Shown here: one piece after another, positions 1 to 13,100 of the stretch
How positions within the stretch are numbered: position 1 is the stretch's first letter
Layout of the letters: each line of letters opens with the position of its first letter
Source: Cotesia glomerata
Lineage: Eukaryota; Arthropoda; Insecta; Hymenoptera; Braconidae
Reading direction: 5' to 3'
Assembly: GCF_020080835.1 (NCBI RefSeq)
Contig: NC_058159.1
Span: 7,502,001-7,566,000, forward strand
DNA: 64,000 nt
The notes under the pieces: generated by a model
Database searches by the model: none
What the model saw: the letters and a program-made list of their open reading frames with translations, nothing else
Told to the model about the DNA's origin: nothing
Made by a program: the position numbers and the translations under genes

Positions 1-226
1 AAGAGGCAAGAGGATGTTGTACACAATTACGTTGATGCTGAGTGGAGAACCCGGTACGTGAAACTGCTCGTCCAAATTTTCACACATCCTCTTCTCGGTT
101 CCGGTTGTTATGTGAGATAAATATAAATCTCCTATGTGTGGAGCTATATAGTCCTCCTACTGTCCTCTATTGAGTGGTTTTGTATGTGATCGGAAAATTT
201 ACACTTCTACATTAGCCCTTGAGCGA

Positions 227-229
227 TTA

Positions 230-278
<49 letters not shown>

Positions 279-279
279 T
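227..279. repeat. (TTA)n microsatellite
   Basis: About 17 uninterrupted TTA units. Confidence 0.95.
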
Positions 280-551
280 AAAGCGAATATCAAGATATAA
301 AATGATAATAATTATAATAGAGTCGCGCGGTTTAAAATGAGGCAACTTTGAATTGGTAAAAAAGTTTTATTTTGTGCTTTTTGTTAAAAGTCAGTTTATA
401 AACTGTAACTTGAAAATGAAAATGAGAATATTGCTTCCCTTACAAAAGAGAGAGATAAAAGTAATATCATAATACGTAGCAGCATTTCTAGAACACTCGA
501 CATCTATGAGAGTTCACTGGACGAAGTTTCATACAGCAGAGCGTACCCCCA

Positions 552-576
552 TTTTTTTTTTTTTTTTTTTTTTTTT
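552..576. repeat. Poly(T) tract, 25 bases
   Basis: Uninterrupted T run following GTACCCCCA. Confidence 0.9.
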
Positions 577-2883
577 CGTACTATTATTTTTTTTCTATGC
601 ACATACACTCTATAGAGTACTCTTTACTCACTCTCGGCATAACATGTCTATAGTCTTTATGTATATAATTTTCTAGGTAAAATGAGCCGATCAATACGCT
701 AGTTAACGTTCTCATTTTTTTATGGAGACTGCGTACCGGATTTTATATCTATATAATATACTAATACGCTTCATTGTAAATAAATATCACACTATTTATA
801 AATAATTCCGCAATTAATCCGTACACGTCAACATTATTATTAATTTGTTGAAACAGTAAATTGAAAATATTTTCATTATAAATCAGAGTGCATTTTATTA
901 CTCACTCTTTTTGCTTTGATCATGAATATAAAACAAATTTTATTTTATTGCCAGTGATAATCAATTTAAAATATTAATTAATTAGCACAGTTTTAATGAA
1001 CTTTTTTCATTTACAAATATAAATACACACATTATAAAATCAAATATTTTATCCCGAGGATTGACATTATGAAATTGTTAAAGTTATTTTTAATTGCCAA
1101 AAATTTCAAAAAATAAATTTTACAGTAAAGATTAACTTAAAAAAAATTCTTAAGAATCAAGTCACGTGAACAAATATTAGTAAATAAAACGTTAAGGTAT
1201 TTTATGAACAACAATAACAACAGAAACGAGAGTTTGAACAAGCTAATCATGTCAAACTATTGAATAGTCATACTAAATGTCTGTCTTAAGTTTCCTGACA
1301 ATATTATTATTGTCACGGTTGTCACTGGGTGCTGGTAACTATATACAAAGTATTACAAATACAGATATATGTACATACATAATACATAATACATAATACA
1401 TTATACAGAGCATGTAGATAGTTATAAAGGTAGAACCACCAGCATCAACAGCAACAGCAACGAGAAACACACATAACAGGAGTACACAAGGAAAGAGCTC
1501 TCGTGTGTCCTCTCGGAGTGGGAGAGAAGTGAATTGATGCGACGACGTAGAATCGGATACCGCGTGTAGTGTGGAGTATAGAGTACAGAGTTGATGCACA
1601 CACAACACGAGGAAGCCTTGTGCCTTGTGGGGTTGAAGCAAAAGAGGTAGGACATTGTCCTGAGGGAGGAAATGACGATAGGACGTGGGAAACCGTCAGA
1701 GAGAATAAGCTCAACAGCAGGCGCGACCAAGTTGGAGACAGAGACAGAGACAGAAACGGAGATGCCAAGAGGAAGGCCTCAGCCCTCAGCTCTCTCGGCT
1801 CCGATCAACAGAACGCCGAAGAATAGAACGAATAAGATAAATAGAAAGAGATAATAAATGTATCGTGGATCGAGGATAGAGAGGGGTGCCATCCGGGGTT
1901 GCGCAGGCGCCTAAAACTCGCCCATGACTGCATCAGAGGGTGGTTCAATGTTACCAGAGGGCACTGACCCCAACCAGAGCCAGAGCCAGAACCAGAGCCA
2001 CTACCATCTGACTCGATTCCAGTTAAACCACCCTCACCCTCTCTCCTCTCCTTCATCCACTAGAGCCGCGTAGCCCTGCAGAGGGCATTGATACATCCCT
2101 GGTGCAGCCGTTCCACCCGGTGCGATGTAAAGCTCTCTCCCCGCTCCGCGGCCACGAGGGAGCGCTGCAAAAATCATGAAATCAACGATAAACGAAACTT
2201 GGTTGCTTCCAGGGCCGTCACTTCTCCAGTGCAACCCTTTCCCGAAGCTAACTTGCCCGGGATACTGCAGTTTGCAGTCGTCTTATAAATTACTGCGAGA
2301 CTTTGATTTTTTTTTCTTACTTACCTTTACTTATTTTTTTATCGGTAGTTTTTATCCTTTTTACGTAAGAGGATTTTACCTCAACCTCTTACTCAGCTAA
2401 AAGTTACAATCATTTACATTTTTTATCTTTATTATGTTAAATTATTTTATTTTATTTAATTAACTAGGAAGTATTTTTGTTCTTAGTGACGTTGCTTGTC
2501 TATTGGATTTAAAGTTAAGATTTTAAAAAAAGTAGCTTGACTGTTTTTTCTTTAAAACGGTTTTCATTAGTTTACCGGAAAGACGATGGTAGCCGCGCAG
2601 AAATGTTGCTCAAGGAAGTTCTATGAGATTAACGAGGCATCGGGAGTCACGATAATTGCATTTATATTTTTGTAACTTTACTTTTTAACTCAACTCTGTC
2701 ATCTCAAATTATAAATTTATAAATAACGACTTTACTTATCTTGCTATAGTTGATTTATTTGAATAATGATTTTTATAAATATTCAATCATTTTATCTTTT
2801 GGTCTTGTAAATAAACTCGCCAGAGTATTGAATTATTTAAGAGGATTAAATTTCTGAAAGCCTTGTATATAATATATTAAAAA

Positions 2884-2928
<45 letters not shown>
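2884..2928. repeat. (TAG)n microsatellite
   Basis: About 15 TAG units. The minus-strand frame through it yields a poly-leucine run that is an artefact of the repeat. Confidence 0.95.
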
Positions 2929-3539
2929 GAGCAGAAGAAGGATTTGAGGTAGTGCATTGAATCTTAGGGCAGTAGCGGCAGCATCAATGTCTATAACTGG
3001 CTCTCGAGACAGCTTGGCAGGGGGTTTGTTTAATATTAAACTCAATACTTGTGCTCCGCTGTACGCTCTACTCCAATGTATTCACAAGGTAGCTAAGGGT
3101 TGACTCGGCGGTTGGCTCGATTCCCTGTTATGCTAATTCGTCAACCGTCACTCAGCTCACATATACTCCAGAGTACACGTACACAGTCCGGCTGAATAAG
3201 TCCCAGACTAGACGTAAAATAATTCTAAACCAATACAATATAAGAACCCAAAGAATTGCTTGATAGCAACAACACTCACTCTTGACTCTCAATCACTCGG
3301 TTCTTGCTCTTGCTCTTGATTTTTATTTCACTCCGTCTTGACACTGCAAACTACAATCTAAGATCTATTCAGCTGAATAAATAGTCTACATTTTTTTTTC
3401 GCTCAGTTTAATTGAAATTAAATAAAATATGTAGGTATCATTCACTTGCTATTAATTGAAGCGGATTAAATGCATTACACAGTTAATTTTTTTTTATTTT
3501 ATCGACTTGATAATTACTAAGCTCAAAATGAATTATTGG

Positions 3540-3940
3540 GTTTATTTATTTATTTATTAGTAATATATGCTAAGGCACAGGCCAAATGGCAAGGTATTTA
3601 GTACAATATTATTTGTGATGACTGTATTATAAAATATAAATAGTATAATATAGTAACAATAATGCAAAGATTCCATGTAAATTTTTACAAGTTATAACAA
3701 CATAGGATGGTATGGATTTAAGATTTAAGTAGTACAATTATAAACATAATTATTAATTTTACTATTTTTACAATTTTTAGAAGTCAGTATAGATTAGATA
3801 ATCATACATTTTCTTTTTAAATATTTCCAAAGTCGTTGCACCTACTATATTAGCTGGTAACTTTTGCCATAGACGTATTGCCGAAATAGAAAGGATTTTA
3901 GAATGTCAGAGTCCGATAGTCGTCTTCTTTTAAGCTAGTC
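3540..3940 (-). mobile_element. Decayed non-LTR retrotransposon, ORF2 C-terminus plus 3' UTR and tail
   Basis: The minus strand from about 3905 down to the TAA at 3777-3779 reads HSKILSISAIRLWQKLPA and continues NIVGATTLEIFKKKMYDYL. This is the conserved end of LINE reverse-transcriptase ORFs (the R-LW-x-LP-x-x-I-V-x-A...FK pattern). Upstream the frame breaks. Downstream comes about 220 bp of 3' UTR and a tail of repeated AATA/TAAA units (complement of 3540-3560). The clade (CR1/L2/Jockey-like) cannot be set from this short piece. It is 5'-truncated, non-functional and too short to encode any enzyme domain. Confidence 0.72.
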
Positions 3941-6019
3941 AATTTTAATTTTAGTAGATAAGATTTTGCAAATTTTTTTTTTTTTTAAATCGTTACCCTC
4001 TTCATCATTATATTTTCACGTTGTTTTTAAAAGTGATTAATACGAGTAAAAACGAGAGGAGTCGAACTGCAGACCAATTAGTGGATTGAGAATCGAGATG
4101 AAACGAAAACACAATTAAGAATTAATTGAGAGTCCTCGGGCATTTTTAGACGCGAAAATTAAAAACAAAACTATAATTGAAGCTGCTGATTATTTTTAAA
4201 ATATCAAACAATAAAAATATGTGCGAGCGTCAATCAAGTGTTTGCTCCATTGTAAATAAATAAATAAATAAATAAAAATATGGTTGTATGTATTGTTTGT
4301 TGTATGATGGAGCAAGCCAGATATTTATTCAGGGCTTAATCCAGATAAGCGTTTTTGTAATGAATAAATGTCAGCACATAGGAAACGTCAAAATGTGATC
4401 CCGAAAGATGACTTTGGGTGGATGTTATCAGCATAAACCAACATAACAGATCGCGTATGTACATGTACGCGTGAGAAATGGCATTTTGTCCTGTTTGTCC
4501 CCAACGAGTCATAATATAACGTTGTCAGAAATCGAGCCGAGGACGACGACTCTTGTTTCTCGTACTCGTTCTCGTTCATTCGCAGCAGTAGGCCTGTATA
4601 GCACTTCTAGTCGCACTGAGTGAGCCTTCTACTACACTCCGCTCTACTCGATCTCCCCCGGGTTGGAAAACCATGAAAATAAATTACGTCGCGAGGGTGA
4701 GAGTTTAAGTCTGAAGGGTGGCTTGCATTGCAAGTATTATCACGTTTCTCTCCATTTATTTTTTTTTATTTTTTTTTTTTTCGTTAATCTAAACGATTTA
4801 TTTTGTCTCTCACCAATACATCCATACGCCCATATTTATTAAATAATTAATATTTTTGAATTATAATATTATATTTGTTTTTTTAATTAGTATTCCGCAT
4901 TATTTTCCAGTTTATAAAATGTAATAATAATTATTATTATTGTTGCAGTACCGGAGCGACGTAATTAAAAAGTAATGTCAAAAAATCCTAGCATAAATTT
5001 AAAATGATTTTATAAATGAGTTAACAGTAATTACCAACAGAGTCCCAGAGTGGCATTATAATTAATTTTCCCAACAATTTGTACTGCGTAAAATCGATTT
5101 CATTTGATTGCAATAATATATCTACTGTTCTACGTTATATGTTTAAATGCATAGATAAATACATAAATGTATATGTATATTGTGTATAGTTATATAGATA
5201 TAATGTAGATCAAATATTCAATTTCAGACCAATCCTATTGTTTCAATATAACCACGAGATTTAGCTTCTCCCTTCAGGATTTCCGTCTCTCTTCATCACT
5301 AAACTCACTCTCTACTCTGACTGTCTGGCTTTGAATTAATATTCAAGAGTACTGAATATTCTGTTTATATACTTGTTCTCTATCTTTATCTCCTTTTTAT
5401 GGTGGTCCTTCTGAAAATCCTCGCCCTTCTTGCTCACTTTTCAAACTTACTTCAATATACATTCCCTCCCATATAACTTTCAACACAAAAACTACTATAG
5501 ACTCTGAAAAAACTCATTACAATCAAAGCCATTATTATTATTATTATATTTATTCACGCATTAAAATTAAAAACCGCAAGAAATAATGCAGCTGTAAATT
5601 TTTGTACTAATTACTAGCAGAATTAATCTGAAATAAAGTCGGATTAAAGGGCTTTAGAATTTTGAATAATTCAACAATATTATTTTAATAGTTTTCTTAG
5701 TTTTAAAGTTTTAAAAAAATAGATAAAGTACATTGAATAATTAAAGAGATTGAAAGTTTATTTAAATTCATATTTAATTCCCGTTCCATAGATTTGTATG
5801 CATACTTGATGTTTCAAGTGTAATAGTAATAAGGTATAGTTTATTCAGAGCCCGAGGTACTCAACATAATTAATTACTTAATAATTAACATTGTTATGAA
5901 ATTATGTGATTGTGGATATGCGAAATATTTAATTAAAAAAATATTAATCAGCACAAGTACCCAGTATTTACCAGATATTCTGTCCACGATAACCAACAAC
6001 CAACAACCAACAACAGCAA
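3941..6019. other. Non-coding AT-rich DNA
   Basis: No gene is seen. A (TAAA)n tract at 4253-4277 follows CCATTGTAAATAAATAAA, which could be the tail of another LINE insertion, but no coding remnant is visible next to it. Confidence 0.55.
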
Positions 6020-6165
6020 TTAAGGTAAAAGCCCCAATAGATGATCATGTACCAGTATATGATCACTCCATGTATTTGTATACCTATATTTGTGAATATA
6101 GATATACAGATACATGGAGTGATCATATAGTGGTACGTGATCATCTATTGGGGCTTTTACCTTAC
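6020..6165. mobile_element. Palindromic MITE-like element, about 142 bp hairpin
   Basis: Two arms of roughly 65-70 bp are inverted copies with only about five differences and essentially no loop. The left end reads TTAAGGTAAAAGCCCC and the right end reads GGGGCTTTTACCTTAC. TTAA stands on the left and TTAC on the right, so a TTAA target duplication is possible but imperfect. The first eight bases (TTAAGGTA) match the larger hairpin at 56957-57365. There is no coding capacity. An open frame that runs through it is coincidental. Confidence 0.75.
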
Positions 6166-6244
6166 TATTAATTAAACATTCAATACAGACTCGAAAAACT
6201 CAAAAATAAACGTACGTGGAAACTTTATTTTAGTTGATTAAAAA

Positions 6245-6310
6245 AAGTACCGCCGGCGGGCTTGAACCTGGGGCCGCGCACTCTACTCCATTCGAAACGT
6301 CGATCGCGGG
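6245..6310 (-). repeat. tRNA-like / SINE-like relic
   Basis: The minus strand contains a box-A-like ATGGAGTAGAGTGCGCGG stretch, then CCAGGTTCAAGCCC (box-B-like), then GCCGGCGG and a run of seven T. The anticodon arm is missing and the T stem does not pair, so it is not a tRNA gene. It resembles the head of a tRNA-derived SINE. The same CCCGCCGGCG followed by T's recurs at 19486-19520. Low confidence. Confidence 0.3.
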
Positions 6311-6426
6311 TGCACAAATTTTCAACATAGCGTTATATTGACGTTCATATCGACAAATATTATTGCAAATGGATGTTTAAGATAAAATAAATATAAAATC
6401 AATCGATAAAAAGTTTTCTTACTACG

Positions 6427-7038
6427 CCGGTCGAAAGTACGGGGTTCCCGCTGCGATTTCAAGGCAGAAAGCCTCAGTTTTATGCCGTGATCAAGTCGCG
6501 CATGCGCCCTACGACGGGGAGCCGAAATAATGTATTCATGCACTGACAACGAGACACGAGGTGGCAGAAAGTCCGAAAGTCGGTAGTCGCGCTCACTCTA
6601 TTACTTATGTTTATAAGCCTAACCTTACTTTTGATTGTTATGAATGTATCTGTCTTGTTATGTGTCGATGATTTTAGGTTGAAACTAAGTTAATTAAAGA
6701 AAATAAATATTTATTTTAATGAAATGAGACTTATTAAATATTTAAACTGCAAAAAAAAAAAACGAGAAATATTTTTTATTCTGATAGATATTTTCAAATA
6801 TCTGAGTTAATTAAATAATCAGAGTTAATTTATAATTTTAAATTTATTTAATTAAATTAAGATCTTTTCTCAAAAGAAATTAGTAATATGATAGATTATA
6901 AATTAATATCTTTATTGACAGGTGTATTTGATGCCTCCCCCCCCCCCCCGACCAGCAGCACTCGCTTCGCTCGTGCCGCAAATATCGGGGGCAGGCATCA
7001 ATTTTTTTCAACGCAATTTTTTGCGTACTTTCGACCGG
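6427..7038. mobile_element. Possible degenerate element bounded by 15-bp inverted repeats
   Basis: CCGGTCGAAAGTACG at 6427-6441 has an exact inverted copy at 7024-7038. Between them lies moderately GC-rich sequence with two GGCAGAAAG motifs and the C-tract hairpin at 6929-7000. GGCAGAAAG also occurs in the arm of the adjacent hairpin at 7053-7179. No transposase frame is visible. It may be a composite of fragments rather than one element. Confidence 0.4.
6929..7000. repeat. GC-tipped hairpin with C13 tract
   Basis: The arms TGATGCCT and AGGCATCA enclose pairing C and G tracts, including 13 consecutive C at 6937-6949. The tip is CACTCGCTTCGCTCGTG, itself palindromic. The strong GC content contrasts with flanks that are mostly A and T. 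It is one of a set of GC-tipped hairpins in the window (see also 7053-7179, 56296-56427 and 56446-56502). Confidence 0.6.
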
Positions 7039-7052
7039 ATAGCAAGAAAACT

Positions 7053-7179
7053 AGTATACACTACGAGAGCAGAAATTTCAGAGCCCTGAACTGCGCGCCA
7101 TGATGCCCTCGGCTTCGCCTCGGGCACATGGCACGCAGCGCAAGAATCTCAACTTTCTGCCCTTGTAGTGTAATATACT
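7053..7179. mobile_element. Palindromic element with AGTATA ends and GC-rich core
   Basis: The ends are inverted copies: the left begins AGTATACACTACGAGAGCAG and the right, read inward, begins AGTATATTACACTACAAGGG. The arms continue through GCGCGCCATG against GCTGCGTGCCATG to a central tip, GCCCTCGGCTTCGCCTCGGG. The end sequences and the tip motif match the hairpin at 56296-56427, so the two are probably members of one family. No coding frame is present. Confidence 0.65.
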
Positions 7180-10100
7180 ATTTAAAACGCATTGTAAGAG
7201 GATTTAGATTTCGATGCAGATAAATGAAATAAAAGTTAATATAAGTATTTAATATGTATAATATCTATTTAATTTGAATAAACATGGAGGCATTCGAGTT
7301 GAATAAAATAAAAATATGTGTGTGGTTTTGGCAAAGCTTGCAACGCTGCACACAAATATCTTGAAACGGGAGTTTGCACCGTTAGTGCCAACGTCGTCGA
7401 CGTAGTAGGGGGCGTTGTAGTCGTTCCGTCGCGGTGGATGCTGTGTGGGATCAATAGCACGACTAAGCGAGACAGACTGCCGTTCGGTGAACTGAGAAGT
7501 TCCCGGCAAATGGGACAGACCGAGTGGAGCCCGACGAGTAAAACAGAGACCGCGATTGGCAAAAAGAGAGAAGGAGCCCGTGGGTGTAGGGTGGAGGACA
7601 AGAGGGTGAGTTGAATGGAGGATCGTGCAACCAAGGGTGGAGAATAGAGAGGGAGGGAACGCGCACAGAGAAACGGTTATTTAAAAAGTACAAGCGAGAG
7701 AAGGAAAAAATAACGTTCCTGCTCAATCGTCATTGCTTTTCTGGTTCTGGTGGTTCTATTCTACTACAGAGAGAGCTGAGCCCCCGACACACTGCGCCCA
7801 CGTCGCCCAATCCCTACGACGTCGAACTACAACCCCCAGGAGTCGATGCACATCCAGGGTCGTTGCTACCGGCAGCCAACGATCCAACCATTCTCTTCCC
7901 CTATTTCTCTTTCTCCCTAGCTCGCTCGCTCACTCACTCACTAACACTTTATTATTTCATATATTTCTCTTTTGTATTTTACTTTTTTTTTATGAATATA
8001 TATATAACTGTTTATTGATTGTATCTCAACATATTTTCTTTCGATTTATATACATTTCCAGTTTAATGTAAGGCGAAAGGTTCTATTCTTCTTTTTTACA
8101 CATTTACTCGGGCTAATGGTTATTTCAATAGCTTATAAATTTTTTTAAATTATCTCCGAAGAATATTCACATGCTTTATGATCTTACTTGGAAATTTCAC
8201 TGATTTATTATTTCTATACTATAAATTTAAATAATTATTTTAATCCAAAATGTTCTTGTCCAATTAAGACTTTCTCCATTTATTTTATATTCATAATACA
8301 TATAGTACGTGTGTTTTTTAATTACACAAGCATTTTGAGATTTGCAATTTTTTTTTATTTTTAGTCTATCATTATTATGATTATCTAACGTCAAAATACA
8401 TATATAGAAGCATATGTGTTTCAACGGAAAGCTTAATACATGAATACTCTTATGTGAATTGTCGCCATATATGTATATGCAAATAGACAGATGTATGTGT
8501 TTTTGATGAAAGAACTAAACTTGAGCAAATTCATCGTGTATTCGCATATAATATTTCCGGCTGGGTGAATTTTAAAAACTGAGTACTTTGAAGATTATGC
8601 ATGAAGTACATATGAAATAATATTTGTCCATTAATTTTATTTATTATTTTTACCCTTAGATTACTTAATTGCATCAGTGCAAATACCTCATCCAATTAAC
8701 TTTATAAATGTCTACTTTTTTTACAACTACGAACGGTCTGTAGTTGAAATCTCGAGTCCGATAACTTGAAACTTTTCCTATAAAATCCTTACACAAATAT
8801 ATAATAATAATAAAAGTAAATAAATATATATCAAATAAAAAAAGCTTCAAAGTAAACATTTAAAATATATTGAAATGTATTCAGCATATTTGATAAATTT
8901 ATCGGGATACTCGCATATATTTAAATAGCTAATAAATATTATTCAATATAAAACTTTTTAGAACTAAAAATAGTTTAAAATAAACTTTAGTTATTCTTTA
9001 AAATTAATAGTTTGTATTTATAACAATAGGATGATAAAAAAAGGATTACTCGTGTTTCAAAGGAGCTTCGAGCTGTTATTTGTCGGATTTCTCAGATTTT
9101 TGAGCGTTTGTGTGCACAACCTTTGGAATAATCTCGGTCTACAGTCTCCTGCTCCGTTTAGTTTCTATTCCATTCGGGTCCTTATACTTATACTTATACT
9201 TATACTTATATGTATACTTGGGAGTCCTTTGGCTTTGGCTTTGGTGCCTCATACTCAGCAACAGCTCGACTACACCACTACAGACTTTAGCTCTGTTATT
9301 TTTCGGGCGATCCTTTGTTCGGGGCCAGGTGAAACCAGGTATAATACAAGGTTTGCCAAACGCGCCAGGTATCCGTCTTGGGCTCGGGTTTGTGTCAGTT
9401 CTCTGTATACTCTTTTTAAAATCTAAAACCAGAGTATAACCAGCCAACCAAAAGAGTCTATAGAGGAGAAGTAAAAGATGAAGACCTTAATAGTAAGAAT
9501 GCCGAGATAAAGAACCCTAGTACATATATATATATATAATATGAAAGTTTTTAATCCCTCTGGTGTAATATGTGTTTTTTACTTCATTCATTTATTTCAC
9601 TCGGGGTAATTCTTAAAAAAACTTGTCCTCATTCCGGTGTAACACACTACACGTCACACATCAGTAGAAAAGAGCTGATGTTGCCGAGCCCTCAGGACCT
9701 CCACTGGAAGGGAACACAACGGAGTCGGTACTACACTGTCTAGGAAGACGGCAAAGAATTTTTGATTCGCTGATTGTGAGGCCAGGGGCAAAAAAAAACC
9801 TAAGACAAAAGATATTTATAAAAGGAGAAGAAAAAGAAAAATAAATATAATAATAATGATAATGATAATGATAGTAAGAAGAAAAATAAAAAACAGTACT
9901 TTGGTTAGTGACAATGCCAGGGAACTCGTTAAGACGAGAGTCCTACGATGAAGAGACTCTAGGGTATTTAACATTAATATCCAACCAAATCTAGTGTACC
10001 TCGCTCCTTTTGTCTTGTTACTTTTTTTAAGATAAAAAAAAAAAAAAAACAAACTTTCTTCTTCTTACTTTTATTTTTCACGTTTCGATATTTTTTGCTT

Positions 10101-13100
10101 TAAATTGTTATTAAAAAATTTTTAATCCGTCTTTTAATTTAAATAATAGTCAGTTTTATTTTATTATAAATTTAAAAACTTTTATTTGTTCTTTTTGATA
10201 ATTTCGAATAAAAATTTTAGAATAAAAATAAAGTAGCAACACTTTGAGGTGAATAATGAAAAAAAAATAAATCATGAAAGTATATTAAGAGTAAAGTAGA
10301 TAGTTACAAAAATAATGACATAATAAAAAAGTTAAAAAGAGCAATGATAATAATAATTATAAATTAAAATGATAATAAACGTTAGTACGTTAATTTAAAT
10401 TTAAAATTTGAGATATAAAATTAGTGTTGAAGTAATTTAAGGGGAATTAAAGAGCCCAAGAGAGGGAAAAAGGGATCCTCGAGTCATTGAGGTAGAGAAA
10501 GGGTTATAACGGAAAGTTAAATAAAAGATTAAGAGGATAATCATGCAGAGACAGCAGGCAGGTGACGCGGGCTACAGTTGAGACAGCGCCGGACTCGTGT
10601 CTGATGTAAACGTAACAATATATATATCAGACGCAAGATGGTCATCGTCATCAGAGTAAGACCTTAAACGAGCTTAATTTCCACCGATACGGGATCGAAA
10701 TATATATGTCGAGGTGTGTCAGTGTAGATAGTGCTCGAGATATGATGCATATATAGAGAGCGAGGGCGATCTAACCGAAAATAATATAATACACAAGTAG
10801 CACGCGCACGCGTTAGAGTGAAAACACGCGTCTGTCTTGGACACGTGGCTCGCCGAGTTTTTTACCTGTTCACCCTCGACTAAAACCCTCGTAAAACACA
10901 CGCCACCGCCCAAATGTAGGTAACAACCGTGACGCCAAGATATTTTTTCCTCAATCCCCGAGTCTGTCATTCATGTGCTGTACACTTTTTTTATTTTATT
11001 TTTTCTCCTAAACTTTCCCGTTAGTGGCTCGCTTTTAATCATTAGTCTTCCTTATTTCTTATTTCTCAGCCTCAGCAGTGAAGTCCCTACTGAAAAATCG
11101 TTTCCACTTAATTAAAACTTTTTCAGGATCTCAACGCCTGCTTGTAAATATTTTTTTCATTATTTTATTTCATTTTATCTTATTTTATTATTTATTTATC
11201 GGATACGAAACAGGGAAATAGTTTGCCTTTAAGAATGTAATGTAATGTGTCTTGATCAAAGAGTTAGATCGGTTGTATTGGAATTTCTCAGCATTAAAAC
11301 GGTGGCTGTTAATCAGGCAGGTGATACTATCCTCGAATATGTTTGCTTGTCCATTGGCAGCTGGTTGATAACTTTGCAATAACTATTTATATAAATACAT
11401 TTAACCGTGGAAATATTTACTGTTTAATTATCATTATTTTACTTAACTTTCTTTTCTTTTAAAGTTTGTTTAAAAACATTTTTTATTTTTATCATCAGCT
11501 TGACACTTGCTAAAATTCCAATGAATTTATCTTGTTATCCAAAGGTTAGTGTCAGAGTAAAAAGCATGCTAACTGCACTAAAGATTAGCGAATAATAAAT
11601 AGTGAAATATAGGTGACAAGTGTCAGTTGTGTTAACAGCGTAACTGTCATGTCAATTTTAGATTATGAAAATACATAAACTTAATCTATATTACAGTGTG
11701 CTCAGTACTGAGAGTACTCAGTAGTATCATTCCCCAAAAGACAGTTATCCATGGGTCGTTAATCAACCCGGAAACGTATGTATGCGGTTGGTGTATGTTC
11801 ACTCTAGTGTATTATGTGTATGCACTACTGTTCTCTACATACTCGACTCCATTGCACAAATGCTTGGTACATCCATATACATAACATATCTCATAAACAT
11901 AATGGAGATTGTGGTAGACCAGAGTCGCGTGCGGGTGTTCGTCTATCGGAACTACTCCTCCATTCTCTCGGCAATATTGCTTTAACAAATTTAAATCCAA
12001 AAAAATAGCCGAGATTCATCGAAAAGTAGCCGAAATTCGCGGAGCAAGAGCGAGAAGGCTGACAAGGATAAAAAACCCCAAGGAATAAATAATACGCAAA
12101 GGTTAAGGTTCCAGGTGGGAGGCAGCTGCCAGGCGTACAGTTCTCAACACCTGCCCCTGTTCTTGTACCCCGTTCCTCCCTCTGGTCCGAGGACAGACGA
12201 TAAAAAAAGAAAATAACTAAAGAATTACCCAAGACTGAAGAGACTAAAGAGAAAGACGGGAGGTTTTTTAAGAGAAGCGACCAGTGATCCCTTCTCGGCG
12301 TCTCGAATTTCTTATCTTCGTTGTACGTGATCGAGACTGTTCTTTCCTCTCTGGTGTCTTCTGTTCATGTATCAGCTGTACCTGTGATGGTGGTGCGGTG
12401 CGAGTGGAGTGCACCGCTGGAAGGAGTTTGCCCACGGGACACCTGGACAAGTATCCACTAACACTGACATCCCATGCGGGTGCATGCTCCATCAGCAGGT
12501 GCATCTTTTATACATCCATATCCTGATGTATCCACATCCACCTTAAAAGTATATTATTATTCCTATTATTATTTATCCTCATGCATATACGTGTAATTGC
12601 AATTGAACGGGCTGAGACAAGACACGAGCTAAATACACCTGACGACAACTACACATTGCAATTACGCTATTGGCACATGCTGCATTAGTTTTTAAAATCA
12701 TTTTATCACGCTCCTGACAGCTGGACTGACTCTGCCTCTCCTTCATTTTTTTTAAACTCCCTGAGCTCGCATAAAAAATTGCTGTGAATAATTTGAAAGT
12801 GAAATAAAATCTGATCCATGTGTCGAATGTGTGGATTTTATTCTAAAAAACTACAATGGATTTATTTAAAATTGCAAAAAGTACGTTGTAGTTTGGTTGG
12901 GGTGGATGATGAGAATGAGAATGAGTCTGAGACTGAGAGAATGAGAGTCTGAGAGAGGATTATTAATTGCACTGGGTTTTGTGTATTCACGACTCGAGAA
13001 AAGAGAGCTCTGTATGTATGTAGTGTATGTATATTTTGCTGTAGGGAGATTCGTGTCTGTCTCGAGGGGCTTAAAATTGCTCCCTAAAATATTCAGCTAC

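Larger units (their letters stand above)
1..3539. other. Non-coding, AT-rich with a mixed-composition block
   Basis: No gene is recognised. Microsatellites lie at 227-279, 552-576 and 2884-2928. From about 1400 to 2300 the sequence is less AT-rich, with purine-rich runs such as GACAGAGACAGAGAC and CAGAGCCAGAGCC. Short frames there are tied to these runs and look spurious. Confidence 0.6.

Noticed and set aside
2833..3045. Minus-strand frame with an 18-Leu run
   Set aside because: It is a direct translation of the (TAG)n microsatellite.
4253..4277. (TAAA)n as a second LINE tail
   Set aside because: The preceding plus-strand sequence shows no ORF remnant, so a plain microsatellite is as likely.
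6245..6310. Functional tRNA gene
   Set aside because: No anticodon arm, no pairing T stem and no acceptor stem.
7269..8071. Overlapping frames of 86-135 codons on both strands
   Set aside because: Five or more mutually overlapping frames in a moderate-GC block, none with a domain, signal or splice support.
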